Positions 27,280 to 36,683 of a DNA stretch of 48,346 nt are shown here, in pieces. Below the pieces are notes generated by a model, which worked only from the letters and a program-made list of their open reading frames with translations, did not search any database and was not told where the DNA came from. The translations under genes were made by a program, and so were the position numbers. The first letter of the stretch is position 1. Each line of letters begins with the position of its first letter. This DNA is from Phycisphaerales bacterium (GTDB taxonomy: Bacteria; Planctomycetota; Phycisphaerae; SM23-33), in NCBI GenBank assembly GCA_003485185.1, contig DNAS01000102.1, positions 1-48,346 on the forward strand, written 5' to 3'.

Positions 27280-27594
27280 ATGGACCACGGACCCGCAAGC
27301 GACTGGTCGAAAGACCGGGCCAGTTCATTCAAGACCCGCGTGGGCGTCTGGATGTTCATCCTGTACGCCATCGTGTATGTGGGCTTCGTCCTGATCAACA
27401 GTTTTGATCCCAGCCTGATGGCCAGCGACCTTGGCGGGTCCAACCTGGCTATCGTATACGGCTTCGGGCTGATCTTCTTCGCGTTGATGCTGGCGTTCGT
27501 CTACAACGCCACATGCACGGCGGCCGAGGAGGAACTCAACAAGGACCGCCCCGACGACAGCAGCGCCGACGAGACGGATGAGGAGGCCCGCTGA
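27280..27594 (+). CDS. DUF485 small membrane subunit of a sodium/solute symporter
   Basis: A 104-residue protein with two membrane helices (VWMFILYAIVYVGFVLINSF and LAIVYGFGLIFFALMLAFVY) and a charged acidic C-terminus. This matches DUF485 (YjcH-like) proteins that are nearly always encoded before ActP-type acetate/solute symporters. Its stop overlaps the symporter start by one base (TGATG), and GAAGAGGAG precedes the ATG. It is thought to be an accessory membrane subunit of the transporter. Confidence 0.88.
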   Translation: MDHGPASDWSKDRASSFKTRVGVWMFILYAIVYVGFVLINSFDPSLMASDLGGSNLAIVYGFGLIFFALMLAFVYNATCTAAEEELNKDRPDDSSADETDEEAR

Positions 27595-29564
27595 TGTACG
27601 AGACTTCCGGCTGGGCCATCGCGGTTTTCGTCGGTTTCGTTACCGTCGTGCTTTGGATTTCCTATCACTTCGCCCGACAGGCCAAGAGCGCCAAGGGGTA
27701 CTTCGCCGCCGGCGGGCAGATCCACTGGTCGGTCAACGGCATCGCCTTTGCCGGCGATTACCTCTCCGCCGCCTCGTTCCTGGGCATCTGCGGAATGATC
27801 GCCACCTTCGGCTACGACGGGTTCCTGTACTCGATCGGCTACCTGGCGGGGTGGGTGGTCGCCCTGTTCGTGGTGGCAGAACCGATGAAGCGCCTCGGCA
27901 AATTCACCTTCACAGACGCCCTGGACAGCAAGTTCCAATCCAAGAGAATCCAGTTCATCGCCGCCCTGAGCACGCTGGTGGTGTGCATCTTCTACCTGAT
28001 TCCGCAGATGGTCGGCGCCGGTTCGCTGGTCACGCCGTTGCTGGGCGTGAAACACGTCTGGGGCGTCATCATGGTGGGGGCGATCGTCACCATCATCGTC
28101 GCGACGGCGGGGATGGCCAGCACGACGTATGTGCAGTTTTTCAAGGGACTGCTGCTGATCGTCTTCTCGATCGCCGTGGTCATCGTGACGCTCTACCAAG
28201 GTCTCCAGAAGGCACCGGCCATGGAAGAGCTGGCCGTCACCGTCGCCTCCGACGGCAAGGTGGCGCTGAAGGAGCCCGGCGGCCGAACGCTGGTCTCACA
28301 GGTGACGGCGGACAAGAAGACGTTCGTGGAGCTGGCGGTCGAGGGCAAAGGCAGCACCTGGTGGCATCTGGGTAAGGCTGGTGAATCCGTGGTGCTGCGT
28401 CCGTGCCAATGGGTGACGGAACTGGCCCAGCCGGTCAAGGACGGCGAGGGGCGCCTAGTCAGCCGGCTGTACAACGGCGTGCCCGTCACGGAGAGCGAAC
28501 CCCTCCAGGCCGGCGGGCACGGAGAGAACACCTCGGCTGTAGCCAAGCTCATGATCGACGGAAAAGAAACGGACCACCACGCCCAGGGATTGAGCATTCT
28601 CCAGTTTCTCCGAGGCGTCAAGGAGAGCACGCACATCCGGTACCTGTCGGCCTCGTTCCAGCACGGGCGGGATCGGATCACGGCCTACTACCCCGTGCTG
28701 ACGCCGGGGCGCGAAGTGGTCAGCCCGGGCCTGAAGTTCCCCGTGGACGAGAAGCGCGGCGCGACGACACGGTCCAAGATCGACTTCGCGTCGCTGATGC
28801 TGGCGTTGTTCTGCGGCACGGCCGCCCTGCCGCATATCCTGATCCGCTACTACACCGTACCGACCCCGGCGGCTGCGAGAAAGAGCACCATCGTCGCCAT
28901 CGGCGCCATCGGACTGTTCTACCTGCTGACGCTCTTCATGGGGCTGGGCGCGATGGTCAACGGCGTGGTGGACCTGACCAACGACAACATGTCCGCGCCG
29001 CTGCTAGCACGCAGTTTCGGCATCACGTTGTTCGCGATCATTTCGGCGCTGGCCTTCGCGACCGTCCTGGGCACTGTTAGCGGGCTGATCGTCGCGGCCT
29101 CCGGTGCCGTGGCTCACGACTTCATGGACCGCTTCCTGAACATGAAGCTCTCGGAAAAGGGGAAGGTCCTGGCTGGAAAAATCACCGCCATCGGCGTGGG
29201 CTGTGTGGCCATGGTGCTGGGCGTGGCCTTCGAGGGGATGAACGTCTCCTACCTGGTGGGGTGGGCCTTCGCGGTGGCCGCCAGCGCGAACCTGCCCGCG
29301 ATCCTCATGATCCTGTTCTGGAAAGGCACGACCAAGCAGGGGGTGGCCGCTTCGATTCTGGTGGGCATGGTTTCGGCTGTGGGGCTGATCCTGCTCTCGC
29401 CGAACATGTTCGCCCGCTACGGATTGCCCAAGAGCAGCGCCCCGTTCGGATTCAACGAGCCGGCTTTGATTTCCGTTCCGCTGAGCTTCGTGACGCTCAT
29501 CGTCGTGTCCCTGCTCTGCCGGAAGAAGTCGGCCCGGGCCGCCGTCCCCGACACTTCGGAGTAG
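27594..29564 (+). CDS. Sodium:solute symporter (ActP/VC_2705-like) with an enlarged loop
   Basis: A 656-residue SSS-family transporter with about thirteen membrane helices. FAGDYLSAASFLGICGMIATFGYDG and IGYLAGWVVALFVVAEPMKRLGKFT are typical of the acetate permease branch. ALFCGTAALPHILIRYYTVP is the conserved central helix, and FATVLGTVSGLIVAASGAVAHDF follows. It is about 100 residues longer than ActP because a hydrophilic stretch (about residues 205-385) lies between the sixth and seventh helix groups. That stretch has no membrane helix and probably faces the periplasm. It forms an operon with the DUF485 gene. The substrate is probably a short carboxylate, by family only. Confidence 0.85.
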   Translation: MYETSGWAIAVFVGFVTVVLWISYHFARQAKSAKGYFAAGGQIHWSVNGIAFAGDYLSAASFLGICGMIATFGYDGFLYSIGYLAGWVVALFVVAEPMKRLGKFTFTDALDSKFQSKRIQFIAALSTLVVCIFYLIPQMVGAGSLVTPLLGVKHVWGVIMVGAIVTIIVATAGMASTTYVQFFKGLLLIVFSIAVVIVTLYQGLQKAPAMEELAVTVASDGKVALKEPGGRTLVSQVTADKKTFVELAVEGKGSTWWHLGKAGESVVLRPCQWVTELAQPVKDGEGRLVSRLYNGVPVTESEPLQAGGHGENTSAVAKLMIDGKETDHHAQGLSILQFLRGVKESTHIRYLSASFQHGRDRITAYYPVLTPGREVVSPGLKFPVDEKRGATTRSKIDFASLMLALFCGTAALPHILIRYYTVPTPAAARKSTIVAIGAIGLFYLLTLFMGLGAMVNGVVDLTNDNMSAPLLARSFGITLFAIISALAFATVLGTVSGLIVAASGAVAHDFMDRFLNMKLSEKGKVLAGKITAIGVGCVAMVLGVAFEGMNVSYLVGWAFAVAASANLPAILMILFWKGTTKQGVAASILVGMVSAVGLILLSPNMFARYGLPKSSAPFGFNEPALISVPLSFVTLIVVSLLCRKKSARAAVPDTSE

Positions 29565-29602
29565 AAATCCCGGGCGCCGTGGAAAAGGACCGCGCAAGAA
29601 AG

Positions 29603-29636
29603 ACGCCTTCGGGTGACGTCTGTCACTCGGAGGCGT
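29603..29636 (+). terminator. Intrinsic terminator after the symporter gene
   Basis: A 15-bp stem (ACGCCTTCGGGTGAC with GTCACTCGGAGGCGT, two wobble pairs), a four-base loop, and then TTTGT. It lies 38 bases after the symporter stop. Confidence 0.75.
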
Positions 29637-29670
29637 TTGTCTGTCCTGCGTAGCTTCAGCGAAGCAGGAA

Positions 29671-29713
29671 GCGGGCGAAGGGATTCGAACCCTCGACGTC
29701 CAGCTTGGGAAGC
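29671..29713 (-). tRNA. 3' part of a tRNA-Gly(CCC), broken in the anticodon stem (probable attL site)
   Basis: Read on the minus strand, the anticodon loop TTCCCAA is followed by GCTGG (3' anticodon stem), a five-base variable loop, a complete T arm (GAGGG, TTCGAAT, CCCTT), the 3' acceptor strand CGCCCGC and a T discriminator. CCA is not encoded. The bases that should form the 5' anticodon stem, D arm and 5' acceptor strand are absent; similarity stops two bases before the loop. This is what remains when an integrase recombines in the anticodon region of a tRNA gene. The intact gene should be at the far end of the island. Alternative: a decayed tRNA gene without integration. Confidence 0.75.
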
Positions 29714-29961
29714 GACAGTTTTCCGCTGTCTGCTTGGCTGCAAAGCCTTGTGTTTACAAGGCGTTATGACGACCATGCGAATTTCGCATTCCTTCGCACG
29801 TGGTAGAGTATTTTCGCGACTTATGGCAGTATTTCAATCGCAAAGTGGTAATTACCATCGTGCTTTTCGGAACCAGCTTGCGTGGCTGGGCAGTCGGCTG
29901 TCTCTGGCGGCGTCTGTGGCTTGCGAAGGGAGTAGAAAGTGGTAGATGGACGCCGGGCGAA
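29714..29961. other. Island left-end region without a gene, with inverted repeat
   Basis: Directly inside the tRNA fragment lie two short inverted repeats: GACAG/CTGTC around 29714-29730 and a perfect GCCTTGT-GTTT-ACAAGGC at 29745-29762. Short dyads of this kind often lie at tyrosine-integrase core or arm sites. The rest is less GC-rich than its surroundings and shows no coding signal. Confidence 0.5.
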
Positions 29962-30891
29962 TCATAAACGCCGCTCCTGCCACGGCCCGTTCGCGGGCCA
30001 ACGGCGATTGAACTCCTTGCCTTCGACGAGGGCCGTTGTTGGCGGCATGAGGAACTCGTCAAGCACAGCGATGACTGCCTCCAGCCCATCGGCCGCGATG
30101 GTCAGCCGACCCTTCCGTAGGAACGCTCGCCATTGTGTCTGCTTGGCTGCATCGCGGGCGAAGTTGTCGGTGAGTGCCAGCGGTTTGCCGACGGGCAACG
30201 CGGTGCGTCGGCGCTTGAACGTCGCGGTGATGGCGTTCGCCAGCACTGGCCCGTCGAAGTCTGCCTGCCTCGCCAGCACCCAAATGTCGAAGAAGTCCTT
30301 CATGCGGCTGTTGGCGATGCCCAAGGCAACCATCGCTTGATACTTCTCGGCGACGACCGTCTCCTTGGGATACACGCGGATTGATGGCGTCGGCAAACCA
30401 ATTAGTGACGGGTACTGGAGTCGGGAAGGCTTGGGCGTGATCGCGTCGCTGAAGCCGATGTCCACCTGCACCGGAATCTTCGCCACACCCAGCCTCGCGT
30501 CGATGCGGATGCGGACGCCCTTGTATTCCTGATCCTCTCGAATCTCTTCGCCTGCCACGGAGTCGGCATCGAAGATCAGCCCGTCATCAGCTACCGCCAG
30601 AAGACACACTTCCTTGAAAACGGCGACGATCCCCGCCACGCTGCTCTCGCCCGTCCCGTGCAAGTCCAGGTCCAGCGTCGCCCGGTGCGATTGCCCGCTC
30701 CAAACCTGAAACAGCATGGCCCCTTTGAGGACGAATCGGTTCTTGTGGGCCGACTCGTCCAAACGATGAAGCAGCCGCTCCATGCCGTAGCGGATGAGGA
30801 TGAGTTGAAAGTCCTCTTTACGTTCGTGGGCAAGCGTCAGGAGCTTCTGCCGGACGGATGCGGCCACGTTCTTGGGCCGGTCCTTGCTCAT
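29962..30891 (-). CDS. abiEii: AbiEii/AbiGii-family toxin (nucleotidyltransferase)
   Basis: A 309-residue protein of the AbiEii (DUF1814) nucleotidyltransferase family. FVLKGAMLFQVW (53-64) and TLDLDLHG (72-79) form the first motifs with catalytic aspartates; PVQVDIGFSDAI is the next. ETVVAEKYQAMVALGIANSRMKDFFDIW carries the basic and aspartate residues of the last motifs. Family members such as the MenT-type toxins transfer nucleotides to tRNA ends and arrest growth, causing abortive infection. The start at 30891 overlaps the stop of the antitoxin gene (ATGA), so the pair is coupled in the usual antitoxin-first order. It is the first gene inside the proposed island. Confidence 0.92.
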   Translation of the reverse strand: MSKDRPKNVAASVRQKLLTLAHERKEDFQLILIRYGMERLLHRLDESAHKNRFVLKGAMLFQVWSGQSHRATLDLDLHGTGESSVAGIVAVFKEVCLLAVADDGLIFDADSVAGEEIREDQEYKGVRIRIDARLGVAKIPVQVDIGFSDAITPKPSRLQYPSLIGLPTPSIRVYPKETVVAEKYQAMVALGIANSRMKDFFDIWVLARQADFDGPVLANAITATFKRRRTALPVGKPLALTDNFARDAAKQTQWRAFLRKGRLTIAADGLEAVIAVLDEFLMPPTTALVEGKEFNRRWPANGPWQERRL

Positions 30892-31490
30892 GTCAGTGAT
30901 TCCAGATACGGCCTGATGATCCTGGACACGCGGCAGATGGCGGCGGCGTCCCAGAAGTCGTCCATCGTGGCCAGCCGCTTCTTCCAGCAGTCACGCAGGG
31001 CCTCCATCGCCACGTCGTTCCCGATCTTGTTGCGGTACTTGAAGCAATCGGCAACGGTCTTGGCCGGATCATAGACCCGCACCGTTACGCCCTCGATCTC
31101 CCTCTCTTGGATGCGGCCGGTGAGGGCCTTACCTGAAAAGCGGACGATCCGAAGCGGCGGGTACTCGACTTTCGGCCGCCATGCTTTTCGGTCGAGGGCC
31201 ATCCACACTTCAAACGGGGCCTGCGTCGTCAGGCCGTGGAGCCGCAGGGCCGAAAGCAGGCAGAGAACGCCCCTGGGAACCTTCTTGCTCGCCTCGACTA
31301 CCGTGTGTTCGGCCGTGACCTCGGCATCGGTTGCGGCATAGAGGCCATAGCCGACCCGTTGAATCGCGCCCCGCCGGACCAGAATACTGAGATACTGGCG
31401 CGGGACGCCGATGGCGTCGAGGTCTCGCGAGCGGATGACCCCTGCCTTGCGTGCGAGGTCCAACACCTTGTTGGAGTATGAAGTGCTCAT
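30888..31490 (-). CDS. abiEi: AbiEi-type antitoxin, transcriptional regulator
   Basis: A 200-residue protein. The N-terminus VLDLARKAGVIRSRDLDAIGVPRQYLSILVRRGAIQRVGYGLY is the winged-helix domain of AbiEi antitoxins, and ALRLHGLTTQAPFEVWMAL begins the C-terminal domain (AbiEi_1/AbiEi_3). It should neutralise the AbiEii toxin and repress its own promoter. I take ATG 31490, with GGAAAA upstream; ATG 31514 is also possible. The gene overlaps abiEii by four bases. Confidence 0.9.
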   Translation of the reverse strand: MSTSYSNKVLDLARKAGVIRSRDLDAIGVPRQYLSILVRRGAIQRVGYGLYAATDAEVTAEHTVVEASKKVPRGVLCLLSALRLHGLTTQAPFEVWMALDRKAWRPKVEYPPLRIVRFSGKALTGRIQEREIEGVTVRVYDPAKTVADCFKYRNKIGNDVAMEALRDCWKKRLATMDDFWDAAAICRVSRIIRPYLESLT

Positions 31491-31602
31491 CGTGTTTTCC
31501 AATTCCTCGGTCATTGTACACAAATGCCGATGAACCGTAAACACCTATCGGCCCGGCGGGGTGCGGACCATGAAGGGAATTGGCCGATTTCAAGATACCT
31601 CG

Positions 31603-34600
31603 TTATTCGGCAGCAATAGCTCCTGCGGCGTGTGCCAACGCCTCCGCATCCTGATCCGGCTGCTGCTCGTCGGTGCTGCTGGTCGATTTCTCAAGCTCCG
31701 CGTTGATCTCTTCGAGCCGCTGTCGATGCCCCACAAGCTCGTCGGCGTAGGTGAAGGTTCGGTCTCGCAGCCCGGTCAGTTCGGCGATCTGGCGTCGCTT
31801 GGTCTCGGCGATCCGCTCCCGCTGGGTGGCGTCGTCGGCAAGCTCGGCAACCCTGCGGGTGACGGATTCGATGAACCCGCGCCCGGTGGTGATGTTGCCG
31901 GACTTCCACAGGTCCGTGTTGGCCAGCCTGAACGAGTAGCGGATTTCGGGATCGGACGTGCGTTCCGGGAACAGCACGTCGGCCGGGCGGTATTGGGCCT
32001 GGGCCTCCAACTGCACGACAAGGCCGTTGATCGTGACGGCTGGCAGCGGAAGCGAGAACCGCCGTTCCCGCACGTCGCGGACCTGCCTGTCCAGGACAAG
32101 TTGTGCCGCCAGCTTCTGCGACACGTCCAGCAGGTGCTTCTTCACGAACGCCTCAAGCAGTTTGGTCGCCTGTTCCTTGCCCTCGGCACTGCCGTCCGCC
32201 GTCGCAACCTTCGCCTGCTCCACGTCGGCGAAGGCGGGATTCAGCACGGCCATGTGCTTGCGTATCTCGGCGGCTGTCTTCTCGGCGGATTCCGCCTCGC
32301 CCCTGGCCCGCCGAAGATGGTCGCGCGCCCGGCTCTGGTCGGCCTCGAACTGGTATTGCAGCCGCTCAAGGTGGCGAATCCGCGTCTCCACGCCGAAACG
32401 TTCGCGGACCAGCGGATTGCCGCTGATGGCGGCAAAGGCGTCGGCGAACGACGTGATGGCCTCGCCGCCCGCGTCCTCGGCCTCGCGGTCGGTGTTCGTG
32501 CCGTTCATGATCGACTGGATGAACCGGGCCTTGGTGTCCAGCCGCTGATAGGCGTTGGCGTCAAAGCTGCGGTCCACGCCGTAGCGGAGAATCTCCACGG
32601 TCGGGTTCTCATTGCCCTGGTGGAGCATCCGGCCTTCCCGCTGCTCCATGTCCGAAGGCCGCCACGGTGCGTCGATGTGGTGGAGCGTCTTGAGCTTGGC
32701 CTGGATGTTGACGCCCGTGCCCAGCTTCTCGGTCCCGCCCATGATCACCCGCACCTCGCCCCGGTTGACTCGCTCAAACAGCAGTAGCTTCCTCCGGTCG
32801 CTGTCGTGGTCGTGGATGTCGGCGATCTGGTCCTCCGGCACGCCCAACGCCACGAGCTTTTCCTTGATGTTCCTGAACACGTTGAACCGCTCGTGGTCGG
32901 GGATGATGCGGCGGGCCACGTTGCCGTCGCCGTCAAGCTGGCCAGGCAGGGCCTCGTGGCCCGGACTCTGGTATGAGTCGGCGAACAAAACCTGGGTGGC
33001 CCTGGTCGCTGTGCCCTCCTGCCAACGGGCGAAGGTTTCCTGCACCACGCGATTGAGCTTCGAGCCGGGATCGTCGGGCAATTCGGGATCAATCAGCCGC
33101 ATGTCGAGGGCGGCCTTCTTCGCCAGGCCGTTGATGACAAGCGGCTCGGCGGACTGCTCCCGCTTCTCCCGGCCGGTGAGTTTGTTCCACGCCTCATAGC
33201 GTTCGATCAGGTACTGCATGTATTCCCGGACCTGCTGAGTCTGCGGCAAGGTGACGGTCTTGGGCGATCCGCCCAACAACGCGGGCTGCGGGATGTGCAA
33301 CGAATCGGGGTCCACCACGTCGGCCGCGCTGCGGAAGAGCGTCTGCAACTCCGGCAGGTTGGTGAACTTCGCCAGCCGGGTGACGTGGCGATACTGGCCG
33401 GTGTCGGTCTGCTCAAGCTGCGTGATCGGTTCGGTGAAGGCGGTGGCGAACTCGTCAAAGCTGGTGACGCGGTAGTCGGCCAGCAGATCCGGCCGGACAT
33501 AGCGCATCATGGTCCAGATTTCGGCAACGGTGTTAGTGATGGGCGTGCCCGTGCCCAACAGGACGTTCCGGCCGCCGGTCTTCTCCTGGACGTAGCGGGC
33601 CTTCATCATCAGGCTTGAGCTTCGCTGCGAAGCCCCTTTGTCCAGACCCTTGATGTTGTCCATCTGGGTCTCGAATTCGAGCTTCTTGTACATGTGGGCC
33701 TCGTCCACGATCAGCCCGTCGATGCCCAACTGCTCAAAGGTCAGGTTGTTGTCGGTCTTGCGGTCCTGAAGATCGTGAAGGCGTTTCTCCAGCCGGTCCT
33801 TGGCGTGGCGAAGCTGTTTGACGGTGGGCGTGTTGTCGCCATTGGCTTCAATCGCTCGCAACGCCGCCTCGACAAGACCGGCGATCCGCTCGCGGATGTA
33901 GTCACGCTCCCGCACGGGATCGTCCGGGATGCCGTTGAGGTTGTCGTGGGTCAGGATGATGGCGTCGTAGTCGCCGGTGGCGATCCTGGCCAAGAGCTTC
34001 TGTCGGTTGTCACGGGAAAAGTCCTTCTCGTGCGGCACAAGCAGCTTGGCCTGCGGGTAGAGGGTGCGGAAGGCGTCCTCGATCTGGCCGATGGTGGATT
34101 TCAGGACGGCGATCACGGGCTTCTTGGCCAGCCCCAGCCGCTTCCACTCCATCGCGGTGGTGGCGTACACGTAGGTCTTGCCGCTGCCGACCGGATGGGC
34201 GATCAGGTTGCTCTCGACCATGTTCCTGGCAACGGCGGTCTTCTGGTGGGGCCTCAGTTCGAGGGCGGTGGTGGCGTTTGGATAGTGCCGAAAGTCGGCG
34301 GCCTCCCAGTGCCGCTGGCGGTAGGCGTTGCGGACCTGGTTGTACTCGGCCTCGATCTCCGGCACGAGGTCCGACTTCCTCGCCCACTGGAAGTATGCGT
34401 CCTTCAGCTTCTGCTGGGCGTCCTGGGCGGCGGCCGTGCGTTCGGGGTTCTTGATGCGTTTGGTCTTGCGGGTGTCGGGGTCGTACTCCTCGTCATACGC
34501 GATGGAGGCTTTCAGATTCAGGGCGTCCTCGATCAGGTCGGTGGCCCGAACGCCTCCTCCGGCGTATGTGTCCGTGTTCTTCGCATCCTCCTTGACGCGG

Positions 34601-36633
34601 TAGTCCCACTGAACGATGAACCGCCCGGTCTGGGACACTCGCGTGACGCGGCCAGCGTTGGGCCGGTCGAAGAGTTGGTCGAGCCAGCCTTCGATGACCC
34701 GGGCGGGCATCCATGTGGCCCCAAGGCTGAACTTGATCTGGTGAATCTTGAGCGGTTCGGGCTGAACCGCCGTGAGTGCCTCGACGTTGCCTTTGTACTG
34801 CGGGCTGTCGGCCGCCGCCTCCTGAGCCACGCGGAGCTTCTCCCTGACGTTCCCGCTGAGGTACTCGTCCTTCGGGACAATCCGGCCGGTGGCCGGGTCT
34901 TCAAACCCAAGCCCCTTGGCGATGATCTCCTGCTTCACGTGGTCCGGCGGCTTGGCCAACAGACCGCCCATGTAGTCCAGGTCGAACGTACCCCGCCATG
35001 ACCGGCTGACGGTCGCGGCGTCCGCGACGGACTCGGCCCGGTCAGGCGGACTGGCCGGGTAAAGAACCCGCCTGCTGAGGATGTCGGCGGGAACATAGAC
35101 CTGACGCAGGCGATCCACGTACTTGCCGGTCTTCAACCGGGCCTGATACTTCTGTGTGGCCTCGTTTTCGAGGGCTGCCGGGATCGACGATTCGGGATCG
35201 TTGAGGAAGGCCCGGCTGGTCTTGTTCACCCGCCCGTAGTCTCGGACATAGGCGTTGTACAACCGGCACAGGGCCGACCTGGCGTCCTCGATGTCCTCCT
35301 CGTTGGATCGGGGGCTGAGTTCTTTGGCGAACAAGTCCTTGGCCCCTTCGCGGAGGGCGATCCAATGCTTGGCCTGAATCGCAAGCTCCGGCCCGAAGTC
35401 GGGCGCTGCCAACTCCCCGCCCCTGACCTGGCAGACGTTGCCGTTGCTGATCTGATAGCTGCCTTCCTTCTGGTGTGCCTGGGCCTGACCGAACGTGTCC
35501 TGCTCCGACTGAACGATGCCGCTGCTCTTGCGGGCAATGCCCTTGGGCAACTTACTGACGGCCTCCTGCAACTGCGGCAGGAGCGGCTTGTCGGGGTCGG
35601 CGATCAAGGCGGGGCGATCCGCCTCGTACATCTTGCCCTCCCGCGTCATCGTGCCCAGCATCATGTCGGGGTGGCGGTGGTAATACTCGTTGACCTCGAC
35701 GGTCTCCGCCTGGCCGTCCACGACCTTGCCGGTCTCCATCGGGTGGGTATGGATGAACGGCTCAGCGTGGTCGAATGGCTGAGAATCCCGCTTGCGAAAA
35801 GCCAGAATGTCGGTCGTGACCTCCGTCCCGGCGTTCTTCTTGAAGGCGTTGTTGGGCAGGCGAATGGCCCCGATCAGGTCGGCCCGCTGGTTCATCCAGC
35901 GGCGGAAGCCAGCGGACGCAGGCGAATCCAACGTGCTATCGCTGGTGATCGCCACGATCAGGCCGCCCGGCACGGTCAAGTCCACGCTGCGGGCGAAGAA
36001 CTGGTTGTGCAATGAAAACGGGTACTTGCCGCTGGACCATCCGTCCTGATTGAACGGGAAGTTGCCGATGGTAAAATCCTGGCTGTGCGGCTGGATTCTG
36101 GCCTCCTGAAAGCCCATGACGTGAACCGTCGCCTGCGGGTAGAGCATCTTGAGCATCCGCCCGGTGATGCTGTCGAGTTCGCAGGCCGTGAAGCGAGAGT
36201 GGGCGGCGATGCCCTCCGGGGCAAGGCCGATGACGTGGCCGATGCCAGCGGAATTCTCCAGGATGCGGCCTCCGCTGAACCCCAAGTGCCTGGCGATGGC
36301 CCAGAGGCCATGTTCGATGATCTCGCGGCTGGTGTAGTGGGCGTTGAGTGTGCTCGCCTCGGCCCGCGACCACTCCTCCGGGGTCAAGACGGCCTTGAGG
36401 GTTCGGTGATGCTCGTAAAACCGATCCGCCCAGTTCTTGAGTCCATCGGCGTCTTGTCTGTAACCGTGGCTATATTCGCCCTCGACATGGGCCTGCCAGT
36501 ATTCGGCCTTGATCTCGTCGAAGACCTGCGGCGAGTGCCCCCAGCCCGTGTATCGGGCCAAGGTTCGCTTCTCTTCAGGCGTCGGCAGGCGGCTCTCGGC
36601 CTCCAAGACAAGCAGCAATTGCACCGCCCGCAC
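31603..36633 (-). CDS. Giant N6-adenine methylase/SNF2-type helicase fusion (DarB-like)
   Basis: About 1676 residues from GTG 36633, a minimum: family-like sequence (RIGSEPLAPAGQIGKIKAN) begins earlier, and the frame is open to 37344 without a credible start in between. The N-terminal part has TPEEKRTLARYTGWG and a methylase fold with SGGRILENSAGIGHVIGLAP (SAM site) and IGNFPFNQDGW in place of NPPY (36050-36080). The helicase part has AHPVGSGKTYVY (Walker A, about 34,170-34,200), DGLIVDEAHMYKK (33,690-33,720), LLGTGTPITNTVAE and DMEQREGRMLHQG (motif VI, about 32,620-32,660). A coiled coil closes it. Such fusions are carried by phages, plasmids and integrative elements; phage P1 DarB protects DNA from restriction. 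It lies 58 bases upstream of the AbiE genes. Confidence 0.85.
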   Translation of the reverse strand: MRAVQLLLVLEAESRLPTPEEKRTLARYTGWGHSPQVFDEIKAEYWQAHVEGEYSHGYRQDADGLKNWADRFYEHHRTLKAVLTPEEWSRAEASTLNAHYTSREIIEHGLWAIARHLGFSGGRILENSAGIGHVIGLAPEGIAAHSRFTACELDSITGRMLKMLYPQATVHVMGFQEARIQPHSQDFTIGNFPFNQDGWSSGKYPFSLHNQFFARSVDLTVPGGLIVAITSDSTLDSPASAGFRRWMNQRADLIGAIRLPNNAFKKNAGTEVTTDILAFRKRDSQPFDHAEPFIHTHPMETGKVVDGQAETVEVNEYYHRHPDMMLGTMTREGKMYEADRPALIADPDKPLLPQLQEAVSKLPKGIARKSSGIVQSEQDTFGQAQAHQKEGSYQISNGNVCQVRGGELAAPDFGPELAIQAKHWIALREGAKDLFAKELSPRSNEEDIEDARSALCRLYNAYVRDYGRVNKTSRAFLNDPESSIPAALENEATQKYQARLKTGKYVDRLRQVYVPADILSRRVLYPASPPDRAESVADAATVSRSWRGTFDLDYMGGLLAKPPDHVKQEIIAKGLGFEDPATGRIVPKDEYLSGNVREKLRVAQEAAADSPQYKGNVEALTAVQPEPLKIHQIKFSLGATWMPARVIEGWLDQLFDRPNAGRVTRVSQTGRFIVQWDYRVKEDAKNTDTYAGGGVRATDLIEDALNLKASIAYDEEYDPDTRKTKRIKNPERTAAAQDAQQKLKDAYFQWARKSDLVPEIEAEYNQVRNAYRQRHWEAADFRHYPNATTALELRPHQKTAVARNMVESNLIAHPVGSGKTYVYATTAMEWKRLGLAKKPVIAVLKSTIGQIEDAFRTLYPQAKLLVPHEKDFSRDNRQKLLARIATGDYDAIILTHDNLNGIPDDPVRERDYIRERIAGLVEAALRAIEANGDNTPTVKQLRHAKDRLEKRLHDLQDRKTDNNLTFEQLGIDGLIVDEAHMYKKLEFETQMDNIKGLDKGASQRSSSLMMKARYVQEKTGGRNVLLGTGTPITNTVAEIWTMMRYVRPDLLADYRVTSFDEFATAFTEPITQLEQTDTGQYRHVTRLAKFTNLPELQTLFRSAADVVDPDSLHIPQPALLGGSPKTVTLPQTQQVREYMQYLIERYEAWNKLTGREKREQSAEPLVINGLAKKAALDMRLIDPELPDDPGSKLNRVVQETFARWQEGTATRATQVLFADSYQSPGHEALPGQLDGDGNVARRIIPDHERFNVFRNIKEKLVALGVPEDQIADIHDHDSDRRKLLLFERVNRGEVRVIMGGTEKLGTGVNIQAKLKTLHHIDAPWRPSDMEQREGRMLHQGNENPTVEILRYGVDRSFDANAYQRLDTKARFIQSIMNGTNTDREAEDAGGEAITSFADAFAAISGNPLVRERFGVETRIRHLERLQYQFEADQSRARDHLRRARGEAESAEKTAAEIRKHMAVLNPAFADVEQAKVATADGSAEGKEQATKLLEAFVKKHLLDVSQKLAAQLVLDRQVRDVRERRFSLPLPAVTINGLVVQLEAQAQYRPADVLFPERTSDPEIRYSFRLANTDLWKSGNITTGRGFIESVTRRVAELADDATQRERIAETKRRQIAELTGLRDRTFTYADELVGHRQRLEEINAELEKSTSSTDEQQPDQDAEALAHAAGAIAAE

Positions 36634-36683
36634 GTTCGCCTTGATCTTGCCGATCTGCCCGGCCGGGGCGAGCGGCTCGCTGC

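Noticed and set aside
29671..29760. Complete tRNA-Gly gene
   Set aside because: The 5' half does not pair with the 3' half; no D arm or 5' acceptor strand can be formed from the neighbouring bases.
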